A stretch of DNA of 64,000 bases from Candidatus Streptomyces philanthi (GCA_018114805.1 CP073042.1:620001-684000); one strand, 5' to 3'. Positions 18,744 to 31,755 are shown, counted from the stretch's first letter. Notes: generated by a model not told the origin, from the sequence alone. Numbers and translations: made by a program.

Positions 18744-19319
18744 TCAGACGTTGACGCCGAAGTCCTGCGCGATGCCGCGCAGGCCCGAGGCGTACCCCTG
18801 ACCAATGGCCCGGAACTTCCACTCGGAGCCGTTGCGGTACAGCTCGCCGAAGACCATCGCGGTCTCGGTCGAGGCGTCCTCGCTCAGGTCGTAGCGCGCC
18901 AGCTCGACGTTGTCGGCCTGGTTGACGACGCGGATGAACGCGTTGCGCACCTGGCCGAAGCTCTGCTGGCGGGTCTCGGCGTCGTAGATCGAGACCGGGA
19001 AAACGATCTTGGCGACATCGGCCGGAACAGCGGCCAGGTTCACCTTGATCTGCTCGTCGTCGCCCTCGCCCTCACCGGTGATGTTGTCACCGGTGTGCTC
19101 CACGGAGCCGTCGGGGCTCTTCAGGTTGTTGAAGAAGACGAAGTTCGAGTCGTTGGCGACCTTGCCCTCGGCGTTCGCCAGCAGCGCGCTGGCGTCGAGG
19201 TCGAAGTCAGTGCCCGTGGTCGTACGGGCGTCCCAGCCGAGACCGACGATAACGGCGGTCAGGTTAGGGGCTTCCTTGGTCAGCGAGACGTTGCCGCCCT
19301 TGCTGAGGCTGACTCCCAC
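18744..19319 (-). CDS. terD: TerD-family calcium-binding stress protein
   Basis: 191 intact residues from GTG 19319, with GGGAGG eight bases upstream. [46 protein letters not shown] loops and the ending [17 protein letters not shown] are the full TerD pattern. TerD proteins are small cytoplasmic beta-sandwich proteins that bind Ca2+ and act in tellurite and oxidative stress responses and, in Streptomyces, in development. It heads a minus-strand series with the paralogue, the DUF475 gene and terA; gaps of about 300 and 50 bases leave co-transcription uncertain. Confidence 0.92.
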   Translation of the reverse strand: MGVSLSKGGNVSLTKEAPNLTAVIVGLGWDARTTTGTDFDLDASALLANAEGKVANDSNFVFFNNLKSPDGSVEHTGDNITGEGEGDDEQIKVNLAAVPADVAKIVFPVSIYDAETRQQSFGQVRNAFIRVVNQADNVELARYDLSEDASTETAMVFGELYRNGSEWKFRAIGQGYASGLRGIAQDFGVNV

Positions 19320-19501
19320 GAGTCCTCCCAGGTGAGTTTCGTCAGGGAGCACAGTGTGCCCCCGTCATACGGTTGCCATCGGATCAACGTTTTGATCCTA
19401 GTGAGCGGTTCCCCACAAGCGGTACGACCGTGCGCCGCCGGGAAGAGGTGTCGCGCCGCTTCCGCCGGCCCGCTCGGCCGACGCGGGGCGCGGGGGGAGG
19501 C

Positions 19502-19962
19502 CTAGAGCTCCGCGAGCGCCTTGGCATAGTCGTTCAGGTCGCGGGCGTCCGACAGGCCGTTGACGACCGTCCAGCGCACCACGCCCTCCTTGTCGATGAC
19601 GAAGGTGCCGCGCACCGCGCAGCCCTTCTCCTCGTCGAAGACGCCGTAGGCCCGGGAGACCCTCGCCGTGCGGCCAGAAGTCGGAGAGCAACGGGAAGTC
19701 GAACCCCTCCTGCTCGGCGAAGACGCGCAGGCTGAACGGCGAGTCGGTGGAGACCGCGAGGAGCTGCACCTCGTCGTTGACGAACGTCGGCAGTTCGTCG
19801 CGGAGCGCGCGCAGCTCGCCGGTGCAGACGCCGGTGAAAGCGAACGGGTAGAAGAACAGTTACGACGTTCCGCTCGCCGCGGAACTCCGCGAGCGTGACC
19901 TGTTCGCCATGCTGGGTCCGCAGCGCGAGTTCCGGGGCCTTCGCACCGACCTCGACGGCCAT
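19502..19962 (-). pseudogene. Peroxiredoxin (AhpE/BCP type), two +1 frameshifts
   Basis: ATG 19962 starts a thioredoxin-fold peroxidase (ELALRTQHGEQVTLAEFRG). An extra A near 19860 breaks the frame just before the active site; corrected, it reads LFFYPFAFTGVCTGELRALR, with the peroxidatic Cys in the usual P-x3-T-x2-C arrangement. The frame continues with LLAVSTDSPFSLRVFAEQEG. A second insertion (G) near 19665 must be removed to read SRAYGVFDEEKGCAVRGTF and the end ALAEL. Corrected length is about 152 residues, normal for one-Cys AhpE-like peroxiredoxins. As read, the protein is truncated before the catalytic Cys. Confidence 0.82.
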
Positions 19963-20013
19963 GAGGGACGTCCCTTCGAAGAATCTCGACAGATCGCGTC
20001 CACGCCTACGCGC

Positions 20014-20049
20014 AGAGCCCCCATCCGACCGTCGTCGGATGGGGGCTCT
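20014..20049 (-). terminator. Terminator after the DUF3052 gene
   Basis: A perfect 16-bp stem: AGAGCCCCCATCCGAC (20014-20029) pairs with 20034-20049 around a four-base loop, 34 bases after the DUF3052 stop and before the peroxiredoxin start. Confidence 0.85.
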
Positions 20050-20082
20050 CGCAGCGGCCTCGGGCCAAGGCCACCGACGGTC

Positions 20083-20523
20083 TCAGCGCTTGGCGGAACG
20101 AGCAGTCTTCGGGGTGACCAGGCGGCTGCCGCTCCAGTCCTTCCCGGCGCTGATGCTCCTGGTCTGGGACAGACCGGCGGTCGTCGCCGCCTCACCGATG
20201 TCGCTGGGCTCCACGTACCCGTCGCGACCGGTCTTCGGGGTCAGCAACCAGACCGAGCCGCCTTCGTCGATCATCGTGGTGGCGTCCACAAGCGCGTCGG
20301 TCAGGTCGCCGTCGTCCTCTCGGAACCACAGCACCACGGCATCGGCCACGTCGTCGTAGTCCTCGTCGACGAGCTCAGTGCCGGTGAGCTCCTCGATGCC
20401 CTCACGCAGCTCCTGCTCCACGTCGTCGTCGTAGCCGATCTCCTGGACCACCTGCCCGGGCTCGAAACCCAGCCTGGCGGCCGGATTGGTCTGCTCCTCC
20501 GCGTGGTCCGCGGTCGCGCTCAC
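20083..20523 (-). CDS. DUF3052 family protein
   Basis: 146 residues from GTG 20523, preceded by an ideal AGGAGG. The acidic sequence (PGQVVQEIGYDDDVEQELRE, ELVDEDYDDVADAVVLWF) and GGSVWLLTPKTGRDGYVEP match this actinobacterial family of unknown function. A homologue commonly lies next to aceE in Streptomyces, as here, transcribed divergently from it. No catalytic motif is visible. Intact, with its own terminator. Confidence 0.85.
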   Translation of the reverse strand: MSATADHAEEQTNPAARLGFEPGQVVQEIGYDDDVEQELREGIEELTGTELVDEDYDDVADAVVLWFREDDGDLTDALVDATTMIDEGGSVWLLTPKTGRDGYVEPSDIGEAATTAGLSQTRSISAGKDWSGSRLVTPKTARSAKR

Positions 20524-21001
20524 GGATTGCCTCCTGCTTTCATCCTGCAGAAATTGTCTTGATCGCCTCGCGCGTACGCGGGGCATTGGGCGTAGTCCAC
20601 ACGTGACCGAGCAGTTCGCGCAAGTACCCGGCTGCCGATCCCGCCCAAACGTTGACGACTCGCCGCAACTCACATCCTGACGCCACAGGCGTAAGTGATT
20701 CAAGACACAGGCTTATGTCCGGCTTGCGAAGTTGTTTCCCGCCACTGCGGCATTCGAGGTCGAACGGCCGTACACGACGGACTTCCATAATGGGCGTATG
20801 GTTGCGATTTGACCGTCGCCAGTCGCTGGGCTCCCTGGCGCCCGTCTCACCCTGTGGGGGTTACCGCTGAGTAGAGATGACGTACTCGCACACCGCGGTA
20901 CACGATGGAGGACGGCGCGAAAGCAGGACCAGACACGAAGACCGCGTGCGCAGCAGCACTCACATGCCGAGCACGACACGACAGAACAGCGAAGGAACAG
21001 C
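20524..21001. promoter_or_regulatory. Divergent promoter region DUF3052 / aceE
   Basis: A 478-base gap with no credible gene. It separates two divergently transcribed genes and must hold both promoters. GAAGGA at 20991-20996 is the aceE ribosome binding site. I see no convincing paired -35/-10 boxes or strong dyad. Confidence 0.5.
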
Positions 21002-23749
<2,748 letters not shown>

Positions 23750-23774
23750 GCGGCACCGGGTAACCAGGCGTGAA

Positions 23775-23812
23775 CCGCCGGGCCGGACGGGGCTTCCCGT
23801 CCGGCCCGGCGG
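23775..23812. terminator. Strong terminator behind aceE
   Basis: A perfect 17-bp stem (23775-23791 with 23796-23812, loop GCTT) is followed on the plus strand by CGTTTT. It lies between aceE and a convergent minus-strand gene and can serve both. Confidence 0.92.
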
Positions 23813-23817
23813 CGTTT

Positions 23818-24244
23818 TCAGCGCTCCCAGATCTTGATCGCCCCGATCTGGTAGGGCGACTCTGACAGCCGGGCACCGCTGCCCTTGCCCGGATAGGTGT
23901 CGAACTCGCCGGTCTCCCCGCACTCGGCGCTCTGGTACGTGGTGACCGGGCGCCCGGTGCGGTTGGCGAGGGACTCGGCCTTCGCCCCGGCCGGCAGCAG
24001 GACACAGCTCTCGATGTCGGTGTTCGACAGCTCGTAGGTGTGGGCGCGGGCCCTTGAAGCCGGGGCGCTCCCACAGGCAGAGCTGGCCCGCCGCGCAGTC
24101 GCTCGGCCGGCTGGCGTGCGGGGTGGTCGGCTGCGCGCTCGCTTGCGGAGGTGCCAGGGCCGTGGTCATGGCCGCCACCGCCCCCACCGTCGCGAGGGTC
24201 GTCAGCGCCCGGACCGTGGTACCCCGCTTCGTCGTCGTACGCAT
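23818..24244 (-). pseudogene. Secreted peptidase-inhibitor-like (family I36) protein, one frameshift
   Basis: From ATG 24244 a clear Sec signal peptide (Arg/Lys start, VGAVAAMTTALAPP, cleavage near ASA) precedes CAAGQLCLWERPGFKG, the pattern of small secreted beta/gamma-crystallin-like I36 inhibitors. An extra C near 24052 then shifts the frame. Corrected, it reads AHTYELSNTDIESCVLLPAG, then QSAECGETGEFDTYPG, ending IGAIKIWER before TGA 23818-23820, about 141 residues with four cysteines. As read, the export signal remains but the folded domain is lost. Confidence 0.75.
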
Positions 24245-24599
24245 TTTCTGTTACTCCCCGTGTGCTCGGATTCGGGCGTTCCTGGTGGCACGCCCCGGGG
24301 AGGCGTCGGCGTGACCCTTGTGTGGGCCGGCGCCGCTTCCCCCGTAACCGCAGCTTGCTGGGTCGCGGAGGGGTGCGCCAAGGGCGGGGGCGGGACGCGA
24401 CCCAGATAGGGGATGCGCACGTCGGTTTGGCTGCGGCGCTCCTCGTTGACGTGCGGTGTTGACGCTGTGTGAAGGGCAGGGTTGAGCCTTACGTCCAAGC
24501 TCAGAGGGGGGTAGGCCGGCCCGGACGGCCCCGTCGGCCTCCCGCCGGGGCCGCCGCGCGAGGCGCCCGAGAGTCACCCGAACGGAGGACGGCAAGCGT

Positions 24600-25235
24600 T
24601 CAGATGTGCGGCGTTTGGGTGCTCGGGTGGGACTGGGCGCCTCGCTTGGCGAGCGTCACGACGGCGGCCGCACCGACCGCGACGACGGCGGCGACCGTGA
24701 AGGACAGGCCCATGCCGGACACGAACGTCTCGTGGGCGACGTGCGTGATCTTCTCCGCGACGTCCGCCGGTGGCGGGTTGTCCGGGTCGAGGGGCAGCCG
24801 GCCGATGGCGACCGCGTCAGCGGCCTGGTCCAGCTCGTGCCCGGAGGGGGCGGGCAGACCGGCCTCCGCCCAGTTGGCGGGCAGGTCACGGTCCACCCGG
24901 CCCGCCATGACCGCGCCCAGCACGGCCGTGCCCAGGCTGACGCCGACCTGCATCGCGGCCTGCTGGAGGCCGCCTGCCACGCCGGCGGCCTCCAGCGGGG
25001 CGTTGCCGACGATGACCTCCGTCGCGCCCACCATGACGGGCGCGAGGCCGAGGCCGAGCAGGGCGAACCACAGCTACATCGGCCCGGTGCCCGAGTCGGC
25101 GTCCAAGCCGGCCAGCCCGTAGAGCGCGATCGCGGTCAGCGGCAGCAGGTGCAGGCCGCTGTCCACGGGACTCATGCCGTGCACGTTCTGCAGGTAGAAG
25201 GTGACGAAGAAGAGTCCGCCCATGAAGCCGAAGGC
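24600..25235 (-). pseudogene. MFS transporter (EmrB/QacA type), C-terminal remnant
   Basis: Only the last part of a 14-helix drug exporter is recognisable: GLFFVTFYLQNVHGMSPVDSG, then APVMVGATEVIVGNAPLEAAG with QAAMQVGVSLGTAVLGAVMAG, and a last helix ending at TGA 24600. The first eight or so helices are missing, about 30 residues appear deleted near 25110, and TAG interrupts the frame at 25074-25076. A divergent TetR gene 360 bases away was presumably its regulator. Non-functional as a transporter. Confidence 0.75.
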
Positions 25236-25306
25236 CATTCCGGCGCGGCGCCGGCGACGGTGGTCTCTGAGGTCATTAAATGAGATTAGTGACAGCCACT
25301 GACAAG

Positions 25307-25321
25307 TGACAAACGGTGTCA
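25307..25321. promoter_or_regulatory. Candidate TetR operator
   Basis: TGACA-AACGG-TGTCA is a perfect inverted repeat, with further GTGACA/CTGACA half-sites just upstream (25288-25304). It sits between the MFS remnant and the divergent tetR gene, where the regulator of such a pair normally binds. Confidence 0.5.
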
Positions 25322-25598
25322 AGAGTCGGAGCCTGCCACGATCGGTGCTGGGTAGGGTGAACTGCCCCGGGCGCACGCCCGTGCCACCGGAGCGCACGAG
25401 CGGGCGCACGCCGTACGACACGCGGCGCCTCGCACGACAGGCAGGCGCCTCGTACGGCACGCGGTGCGGCGGGCGTCGTACGGCGGGACAGCGTCGAACG
25501 CCGCACGCCGATAGCCGGGCCGGACGGCGTACGGGCCCGGTCGGGTGACGTGCGGACGGCGCGTGGGCCCGCCCCCGCGAGGAGAGAGCCGGAAGGTG

Positions 25599-26384
25599 AT
25601 GAGGGACCAGGTGACGCCCCCTATCGGCCTGCGGCAGCGCAAGAAGCAGCGGACGCGCGACGCCCTGACCCGCGCGGCGCTCGAACTCTTCGTGGAGCAG
25701 GGGTACGAGGACACCACCGTCGACGAGATCGCGGAGGCCGTCGACGTCTCGCAGCGCACGTTCTTCCGCTACTTCGCCAACAAGGAGGAAGTGGCTTTTT
25801 CCGTAAAGGAGTTGGCCGAGGCGTACTTCTACGCGGCGGTGCTGGACCAGCCCGCGCACGAGGCGCCGCTCGTCGCGCTGCGCCGGGCTGTCTCCTCGGC
25901 CTGGGAGAGCGTCGACGAGGCCATCCGGGAGGTGGTGCCGCTCGAACTCCACATGCGCGCCTACCGGATGATCGTGTCCACCCCCGCCCTGCTCGCCGTC
26001 CACCTGCGGCGCAATGCCGAGCTGGAGGCGCGGTTCGCGCAGGAGATCGCCCGGCGCGAGGGGGTGGACCTGGAGGTCGATCCGAGGCCGCGGGTGTTGG
26101 TGGCGGCGTTCGGGGGCGTGATGCGGGTGGCGGCCAAGGTCTGGAGCGAGGGCGACGACTGCACGGTGGCCGCGATTCGCGACCTCACCGAGTCGTACCT
26201 GGACCAGTTGTCCCCGGCGCTGGCCGACGACTGGCACCGCCCGCGACCCGCCAGCACGGTCAGTCCAGCCAGCACGGCCGGTCCCGCCGGCGCGGTCAGT
26301 CCCGCCAGCACCGCCCGCCCCAACGGCCCCGGCCATGGCCGCACGGTCACCGTGGCCGGCCTGGACGGTGTGTGCCGCGCGTGA
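25599..26384 (+). CDS. TetR/AcrR-family transcriptional regulator
   Basis: 261 residues from ATG 25599 (GGAGAGAGCCGGAAGG upstream). The N-terminal helix-turn-helix is textbook: ALTRAALELFVEQGYEDTTV, then VDVSQRTFFRYFANKEEV. The ligand-binding half is divergent, as usual. The last ~50 residues are an odd low-complexity tail with repeats of the type SPAST and GPAGAV, absent from most family members. It is divergent from the drug-exporter remnant, so it probably repressed that exporter; with the exporter lost it is an orphan. Confidence 0.9.
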   Translation: MRDQVTPPIGLRQRKKQRTRDALTRAALELFVEQGYEDTTVDEIAEAVDVSQRTFFRYFANKEEVAFSVKELAEAYFYAAVLDQPAHEAPLVALRRAVSSAWESVDEAIREVVPLELHMRAYRMIVSTPALLAVHLRRNAELEARFAQEIARREGVDLEVDPRPRVLVAAFGGVMRVAAKVWSEGDDCTVAAIRDLTESYLDQLSPALADDWHRPRPASTVSPASTAGPAGAVSPASTARPNGPGHGRTVTVAGLDGVCRA

Positions 26385-26641
26385 TCGACGGTTGGGAGCG
26401 GCGGGTCCGGGCCCGGAGGGGCCGGGCGCGCGGCTCGTAGCGGCGGGCGCGGCGGTCGGCTCGTACCGCCGCCGCGTCGTGCAACATGTCACCACGAGGG
26501 CGGATCGCCCGAGGCCGCCAAAAGCGCCCGAAAACGCTGGAAAACTTTGGAAAACGCCGCCAAACGGCCCGGGCGAGCGTTCGGAAGACGCCGGAAGGGC
26601 GAAGGAAAATCACTCTTTGAATCCAATTGTCCTCTTTTAAA

Positions 26642-26657
26642 CGTGAGATGACTCACG
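26642..26657. promoter_or_regulatory. Inverted repeat upstream of the first DUF1023 gene
   Basis: CGTGAG-ATGA-CTCACG is a perfect 6-4-6 dyad, 44 bases before the GTG start at 26701 and next to an unusually AT-rich stretch (26600-26645). A plausible operator. Confidence 0.4.
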
Positions 26658-26700
26658 CGTTTTGGCGGCCGTTGCCCCACTTCTCCTAGGGTGGTTCGCA

Positions 26701-27929
26701 GTGACTTCCTTTCCGGAGCTCGGCTCCCCCTCCCCCCTGTCCCTGGTCCACACGGCCCCGGCCTGGCGCGCGGCGCTCGCGCTGGTCGTGGTCTTCGTGC
26801 TGCTCGCCACCAGATGGTTGGGCCGTGGGCAGGCGGCTCGGCGCCGGGCCCGACCCGTTGAGCGCCTCGCTGGCCGCGTGGGGGAAGGGCGCCATCAGCA
26901 GACATCCGCTGCCGGACACAGACTCCTCGCCCCGCCGCCTGGCACGCTTCTTCGACTCGCTCACCGGCCCACAAGTCACCCGTCTCGTCCGGCGCTACCC
27001 GCTCGCCGTGGGCAACCTCAACGGCGCCCCCGTCAAGCTGCGCTACCGGGCGAACCGGCTGGCACTGCGCCAGGCCCGGCTGGTGGAGTGGGAGCGGACA
27101 CACGACGACCGGCTCACGCCGTACGGGCAGCGGGAGGCGGGGCGGCGCATGCACCGCTACGAATCGTTGCTCGGCGAGGGGCGGCAGATCCTCGCGTTCG
27201 ACCCGACGGGATCGGGTCGGGTCGCGGAGGTCTTCGGGAACCTGGCAACCGCGCGGCGGGTGTCGGTCGTGTGTACCGGGCGTTGACACGGATCTCCTGA
27301 CGTTCGAGCGGACCCGCCGGCCCTACCGGGCGCCGGTCGGCATGGCGCGTGCGCTGTACGCGGCCGAGCGGTCCGCGAGCCCGGCGAGCCGGACCGCCGT
27401 GATCGCGTGGGCCGACTACACCAGCCCGGCCGGCATCGGCATCGACGCCGCGACCGGCGCGCGGGCCGAGGACGGCGCGCGGCGGCTGCGCGCGACGCTC
27501 AGCGGGCTGCCCCGGCGGTCGCGGGCCGAGGTCGCCCTGTTCTGTCACAGCTACGGCTCCGTGGTGTGCGGGGGCGCCGCCGACGACCTGCCGCGCGCGG
27601 TCACCGACATCGCCGTCTCGGGCAGCCCGGGCATGCGCGCCGAGAACGTCGCTGACCTGGGCACGTCCGCGCGCGTGTGGGCCGCGCGGGACTCCGGCGA
27701 CTGGATCGCCGACGTGCCCCATCTCGACATCGCCGGGTTCGGGCACGGGGCCGATCCGGTGGAGTCGGACTTCGGTGCTCGTGTGCTGTCTGCTGACAGG
27801 GCGGCGGGGCACGCGGGGTACTTCGAGCCGGGGACGACGAGCCTCGCCAACTTCGCTAAGGTCGGCGTCGGCGCGGTGACGTCGGTGAGCTGCGGGGGTG
27901 GTGACGCCTGCACCGCAGGCCTGATCTGA
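26701..27929 (+). pseudogene. DUF1023 alpha/beta hydrolase, copy 1, two frameshifts
   Basis: GTG 26701 gives a short N-terminus and a membrane segment (ALALVVVFVLLATRW), suggesting export or membrane anchoring. A frameshift near 26815 leads into PLSASLAAWGKGAI, ARFFDSLTGPQVTRLV and ILAFDPTGSGRVAEVFGNL. An extra T near 27275 must be removed to enter VDTDLLTFERTRRPY. The nucleophile elbow is CHSYGSVVCG and the His region GFGHGADPVESDFGAR, as in DUF1023 alpha/beta hydrolases of actinobacteria. The substrate is unknown. A paralogue lies at 31832-33289. Confidence 0.78.
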
Positions 27930-28015
27930 CCGCGGAGGACGACGACGAAACGCCAGGCAGAGGTTTGACGCGCGTAGCGCACCAAAGGGGGACGGGCGGG
28001 CGACCGCAACATACG

Positions 28016-28929
28016 ATGAGCCACATGGGTGATGTGCTGGCCGGTTTTCACACGGTCTGGGAGTTCAACGCTGACTCCGTGCTCATCCGCTTCGAACGGG
28101 GGATTCGCACACCGAAGCTGCTCCAGGCGCTCGGTGAACGCCGCATCCCCTACGAGGCGTTGGCAGGAGTGGAGCTGACGCCCGGCAAGCGCGGCACGGT
28201 GGTGTTGCGCGCGGTGCCGAGACCCGGCGCCGATCCGCTGATGGATGCGGCGGACGGGCAGCTCAAGGAGAACTACGACCCGTATCGGCTGGTGCTGCCC
28301 GCCGAGCGGGAGACGCTCGCCGAGTACTACGCGGACGAGATACGGGCCGCGCTGGGTCCAGACGCCAAGGCGCCGGCTGACACCCATCTGGTGGCGGCAC
28401 CCGCGCCACCGCTGGCCTTCAAGGCCTACGACGGGAAGGCGTCCTTCGACGGCTCGTCCGTGGTCTTCCGGTGGTTCTGGACGGGTGCGTCCTCAGCCAA
28501 GTGGAAGGCCGGCGACCAGCGGTTCCAGGTCTCGGAGCTGACCGGGGTCGAGTGGCGGTCACCCGAGGTGTTCAACGGGCACCTGCGGCTGGTGGCGCGC
28601 GGCGCGGACGGGGGCGAACCGGGCGCGGCCGACCAGAACCCGGCCGCGGTCGTCTTCGGCATGGGGTACGGCCTGGTGCACGACTCGCTGCCGTTCGCGG
28701 CGGCCGTCCTGGAGGCGGTGCGGGCCGCGTCCACCGGCAACGGTGGCGGGCCGCACCCGCACGGCGCGCCGGTGCCGGGCCCGGTGGAGGCCCAGCAGGC
28801 CGCGGCCCGCGCCGATCCGGGGCACATCGCCGACTGCATCCGGCACCTGGGCGACCTGCACCAGGCGGGCCTGTTGTGACGGACGACGAGTTCACGTCGA
28901 AGAAGGCGGAGCTGCTGGCGGAGCTGTGA
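28016..28929 (+). pseudogene. DUF4429 protein with SHOCT tail, one frameshift
   Basis: From ATG 28016 (or 28025) the product reads VWEFNADSVLIRFERG and IPYEALAGVELTPGKRGTVV, with a second similar block later (FDGSSVVFRWF, FQVSELTGVEWRSPEV): two DUF4429 beta domains. The frame stops at TGA 28877, but a shift there continues into DDEFTSKKAELLAEL, ending at 28929. Together with CIRHLGDLHQAGLL this is a SHOCT module, a short C-terminal motif common in membrane-stress and phage-related proteins. The lesion removes half of that motif. Function unknown. Confidence 0.75.
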
Positions 28930-29212
28930 CGCGCGTCGTGCGGGCCCCGGCGCGCCGCGCTTCCCGGCGTGCGCTGGCCCGCGACGAGGGTGTCCCCGCG
29001 CCCCGGCGGTGATCCGGGGCGGGTGTTGGCCGGCTGCGTCGGGCGGCGGTGACCGGTGTGCGCGGCGCGTCTCGGCCGGGGGGCCGGGGCGCGCCACCGC
29101 GTCTTCCCGTGGCGGGGCCCGCGCTCCAAAGGGCCGGTCCCCGAGCGCACCGGGCGTCACCGCACGTGGGGCCACGCGGCCCCGGACGGTCAGGCCATAC
29201 GCTGGGCACGTC

Positions 29213-30644
29213 ATGTCCACCGCACACCCCTCCCCCGTGCCGCCGTCCGACGGCGAGCCGCACGCGCCGCTGTGGCAGCGGGCGCGTGCCGCGGTGCGTC
29301 GCGTGCTGCACGACGTCGTACACGATCTAACCACGCCCGCCGAACCACCCCGGGCGCCGCTCGCGCCCGGCGAACGGCGCTGGCTGCGCCGGTTGCCCTA
29401 CTTCCTCCTCGGCGTGCTCACGGCGATCCTGTTGCGGGTCACCGGGACGATGCTGACCAACGGCTACGGCCTGCATCCGGCGGCCTCCGGAGCGCTGGCC
29501 ATCACGCAGGTCACGCCGCTGCTGCTGGCGGTGCGCCGGCCGCTCCAGGCGTGGTGGATCATCTTCCCGGCCGACGTGGTGGGCGCGTTCGCGCTGCTGA
29601 CGGTGCCCGACCAGGAGCAGCCCTGGCCCTGGACGCCGATGGTGATCATCGGATATCTGGCGCTGTCCCTCGCACTGGGGCTGCGCGAGGGGCGGCGCAC
29701 GCTGGTCACCATCTGGCTGTTGAGCAGGGCGGCCGGCGCGCTGTTCGAGCTGATCTCGCAGGACCGCAGCGACGGCTCGCCCGTGCTGCTGTTCGTGCTC
29801 GGCGGCATCATGCTGTTGGTCGGCGGCACGGTGCGGGAGAGCCGCGACGCCCAGAGGCGACTGGCCGAGGTGGAGACGATCAGCAAGGCGGAGCGGGCCC
29901 GCCGCACGCTGCTCGAGGAGCGCGCGCATCGCCCGCGAGCTGCACGACGTGGTGGCGCACCACATGTCGGTGATCACGGTGTAGGCGGACAGTTTCCCCG
30001 TACCGCATCGAGGAGTTGCCGCCGCAGGCGCGTGAGGAGTTCGGCACCATCGCGGCGATGGCCCGCGAGTCGCTGACCGAGATGCGTCGGCTGCTCGGCG
30101 TGTTGCGCAGCGACGGCGCCGGCAACGGTCCCGAGCGCATGCCGCAGCCGGGCTGAGCCGGGTGCCGCAGCTCGTGGAGGCGACGCTGCGGGCGGGGGTG
30201 CCGGTGGAGTGGGAGATCCCGGACGCGGTGAGCCGGCTCGGCCCGCTCCCGCAGGCCGTGGAGCTGTCGGCGTACCGGATCCTGCAGGAGGCGCTGGCCA
30301 ACGTCGTATGACACGCGCCGGGTGCGCCCACGCACGTGTCGCTGACCACGACCGGCAGCCATCTGGGCGTGCTGGTGATCAACTACGCGCCGCCCGAGCC
30401 CGCGTCGGTGCCGCTGGAGACCGCTGGCACCGGTCACGGGCTGGTGGGCATGCGCGAACGCGTGCGGCTCGTCGGCGGCACCGTGGACATCGGGCCGCTG
30501 CCCGACGGCGGCTTCCGCGTCGCGGCCCGGTTGCCGCTCGCGGCACACGGCGCGGGGGCGGAATCCGGCTCGGCCAGCGCGGCCGCGGGCCCCGAAGAGG
30601 TGGACATCCCGGGGACTCCCTCCCCGCCCGCCCGGGACCGTTAG
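29213..30644 (+). pseudogene. Sensor histidine kinase, at least five lesions
   Basis: ATG 29213 starts a DesK-type sensor with four to six membrane helices (YFLLGVLTAILLRVTG, MVIIGYLALSLALGL, VLLFVLGGIMLLVGG). The phosphoacceptor region RIARELHDVVAHHMSVITV appears only after removing a C near 29937. TAG follows at 29982-29984 where Gln is expected. A further shift near 29995, a missing C near 30155 and a TGA at 30307-30309 (Arg expected in NVVRHAPG) complete the damage. The ATPase G-box (TGHGLVGMRERVRLVGG) is in frame at the end. It precedes its response regulator. Too many lesions to be active as read. Confidence 0.8.
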
Positions 30645-30714
30645 TCTCCGCACGGGCCCCCGGCGGGCCCGCTCCTGGCAGAGCGGCCCGCGAGACGAAG
30701 GACCTCAGGAACCC

Positions 30715-31395
30715 ATGACCAACCGCGTGATCATCGTTGACGATCAGGCCATGGTGCGGGCAGGCTTCACCGCGCTCCTGGCCACGCAGAGCGACATCGA
30801 CGTCGTCGGTGAGGCCCCGGACGGGAAGCAGGGGGGCGAGGTCAGCCGGTCCACGCACCCCGACGTGGTGCTGATGGACGTCCGGATGCCCGAGATGGAC
30901 GGGTTGGAGGCGGCCCGGCAGCTCCTATAACCGCCACCGGGCGTCGTGCACCGGCCCAAGGTATTGATGTTGACCACGTTCGACGTGGACGACTACGTGT
31001 ACGAGGCGCTGCGCGCGGGCGCCAGCGGCTTCCTCCTCAAGGACGCGCCGCCGGCCGACCTGATCTCGGCGGTACGGATCGTCGCGCGGGGCGAGGCGCT
31101 GCTCGCGCCCTCGGTGACCCGCCGCCTGATCGCCGACTTCGCCCGGCAGCGCCCGGCCCCGCGCCGGGACCCCGCGCTGCGCCTCCAGGGCCTCACGCCC
31201 CGCGAGACGGAGGTCCTGGAGTTGATAGCCCGGGGCCTGTCGAACTCGGAGATCGCCGCGCCGCTCGTGTTGGCCGAACAGACCGTGAAGAGCCACATCG
31301 GCCGGGTGCTGGCCAAGTTGGGGCTGCGCGACCGCGCACAGGCCGTGATCTTCGCGTACGAGTCGGGCCTGGTCGCCCCCGGCGACGCCCCCTGA
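30715..31395 (+). pseudogene. LuxR-type response regulator with in-frame TAA
   Basis: Receiver domain with D9-D10 and phosphoacceptor Asp55 (VVLMDVRMPEMDG), then TAA at codon 72 (30928-30930), after which the same frame resumes with KVLMLTTFDVDDYVYEALRA and the LuxR helix-turn-helix LTPRETEVLELIARGLSNSE. Corrected length is 226 residues, normal for NarL-type regulators. It follows the damaged kinase gene by 70 bases and would be its partner. As read, only two thirds of the receiver would be made. Confidence 0.82.
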
Positions 31396-31714
31396 CCTGG
31401 CCGGAGGGCGGGTCGCCGGGAGGCAGGGCGCCGGGGGGCGGGATGCCGGGCGGCGGGGCCTCGGGCGGCGGAAGCCTGTGGCGGGCGGTTCGGTCCGCGC
31501 GCCCCGCCGTCCGGTGCCGGGCCGGCCTCGTGTGCCGCTTCCTCGCCTGACGTCGCGGCCCCGCCCCGCCCCGGACGGGCGGACCGCGCACGCCCTGCCT
31601 CCGCCGCCCCGCCTGCCGCTCCGGGCCGAGCGACCGGCTCCGTGGTCAGGTGTGCCCCGCTGACCTGCGCGTACGGCAGCGACCCCCTACTCCAGTAGCA
31701 CCCGGCAATACCTC

Positions 31715-31755
31715 GGAGCCAACCGCGAGTTGGCTCCGCGGCATGAAGTGCCGCG
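31715..31755. terminator. Two adjacent hairpins after the response regulator
   Basis: GGAGCCAAC-CGCGA-GTTGGCTCC (31715-31737) is immediately followed by CGCGGCA-TGAAG-TGCCGCG (31737-31755), both perfect. They lie between the response regulator and the next gene. The preceding 300 bases (31396-31714) hold G-rich low-complexity sequence and no gene. Confidence 0.5.

Noticed and set aside
16634..18805. N-terminal extension of the DUF475 protein by 340 residues
   Set aside because: The extension has no domain and lies antisense-free over the terD paralogue in a wrong frame. The membrane protein starts naturally at GTG 17782.
31396..31560. G-rich repeats as a G-quadruplex or CRISPR-like array
   Set aside because: The GGCGGG/GCCGGG runs are irregular, with no constant repeat or spacer length. 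Such tracts are common between genes at this GC content. No CRISPR array was seen anywhere in the window.
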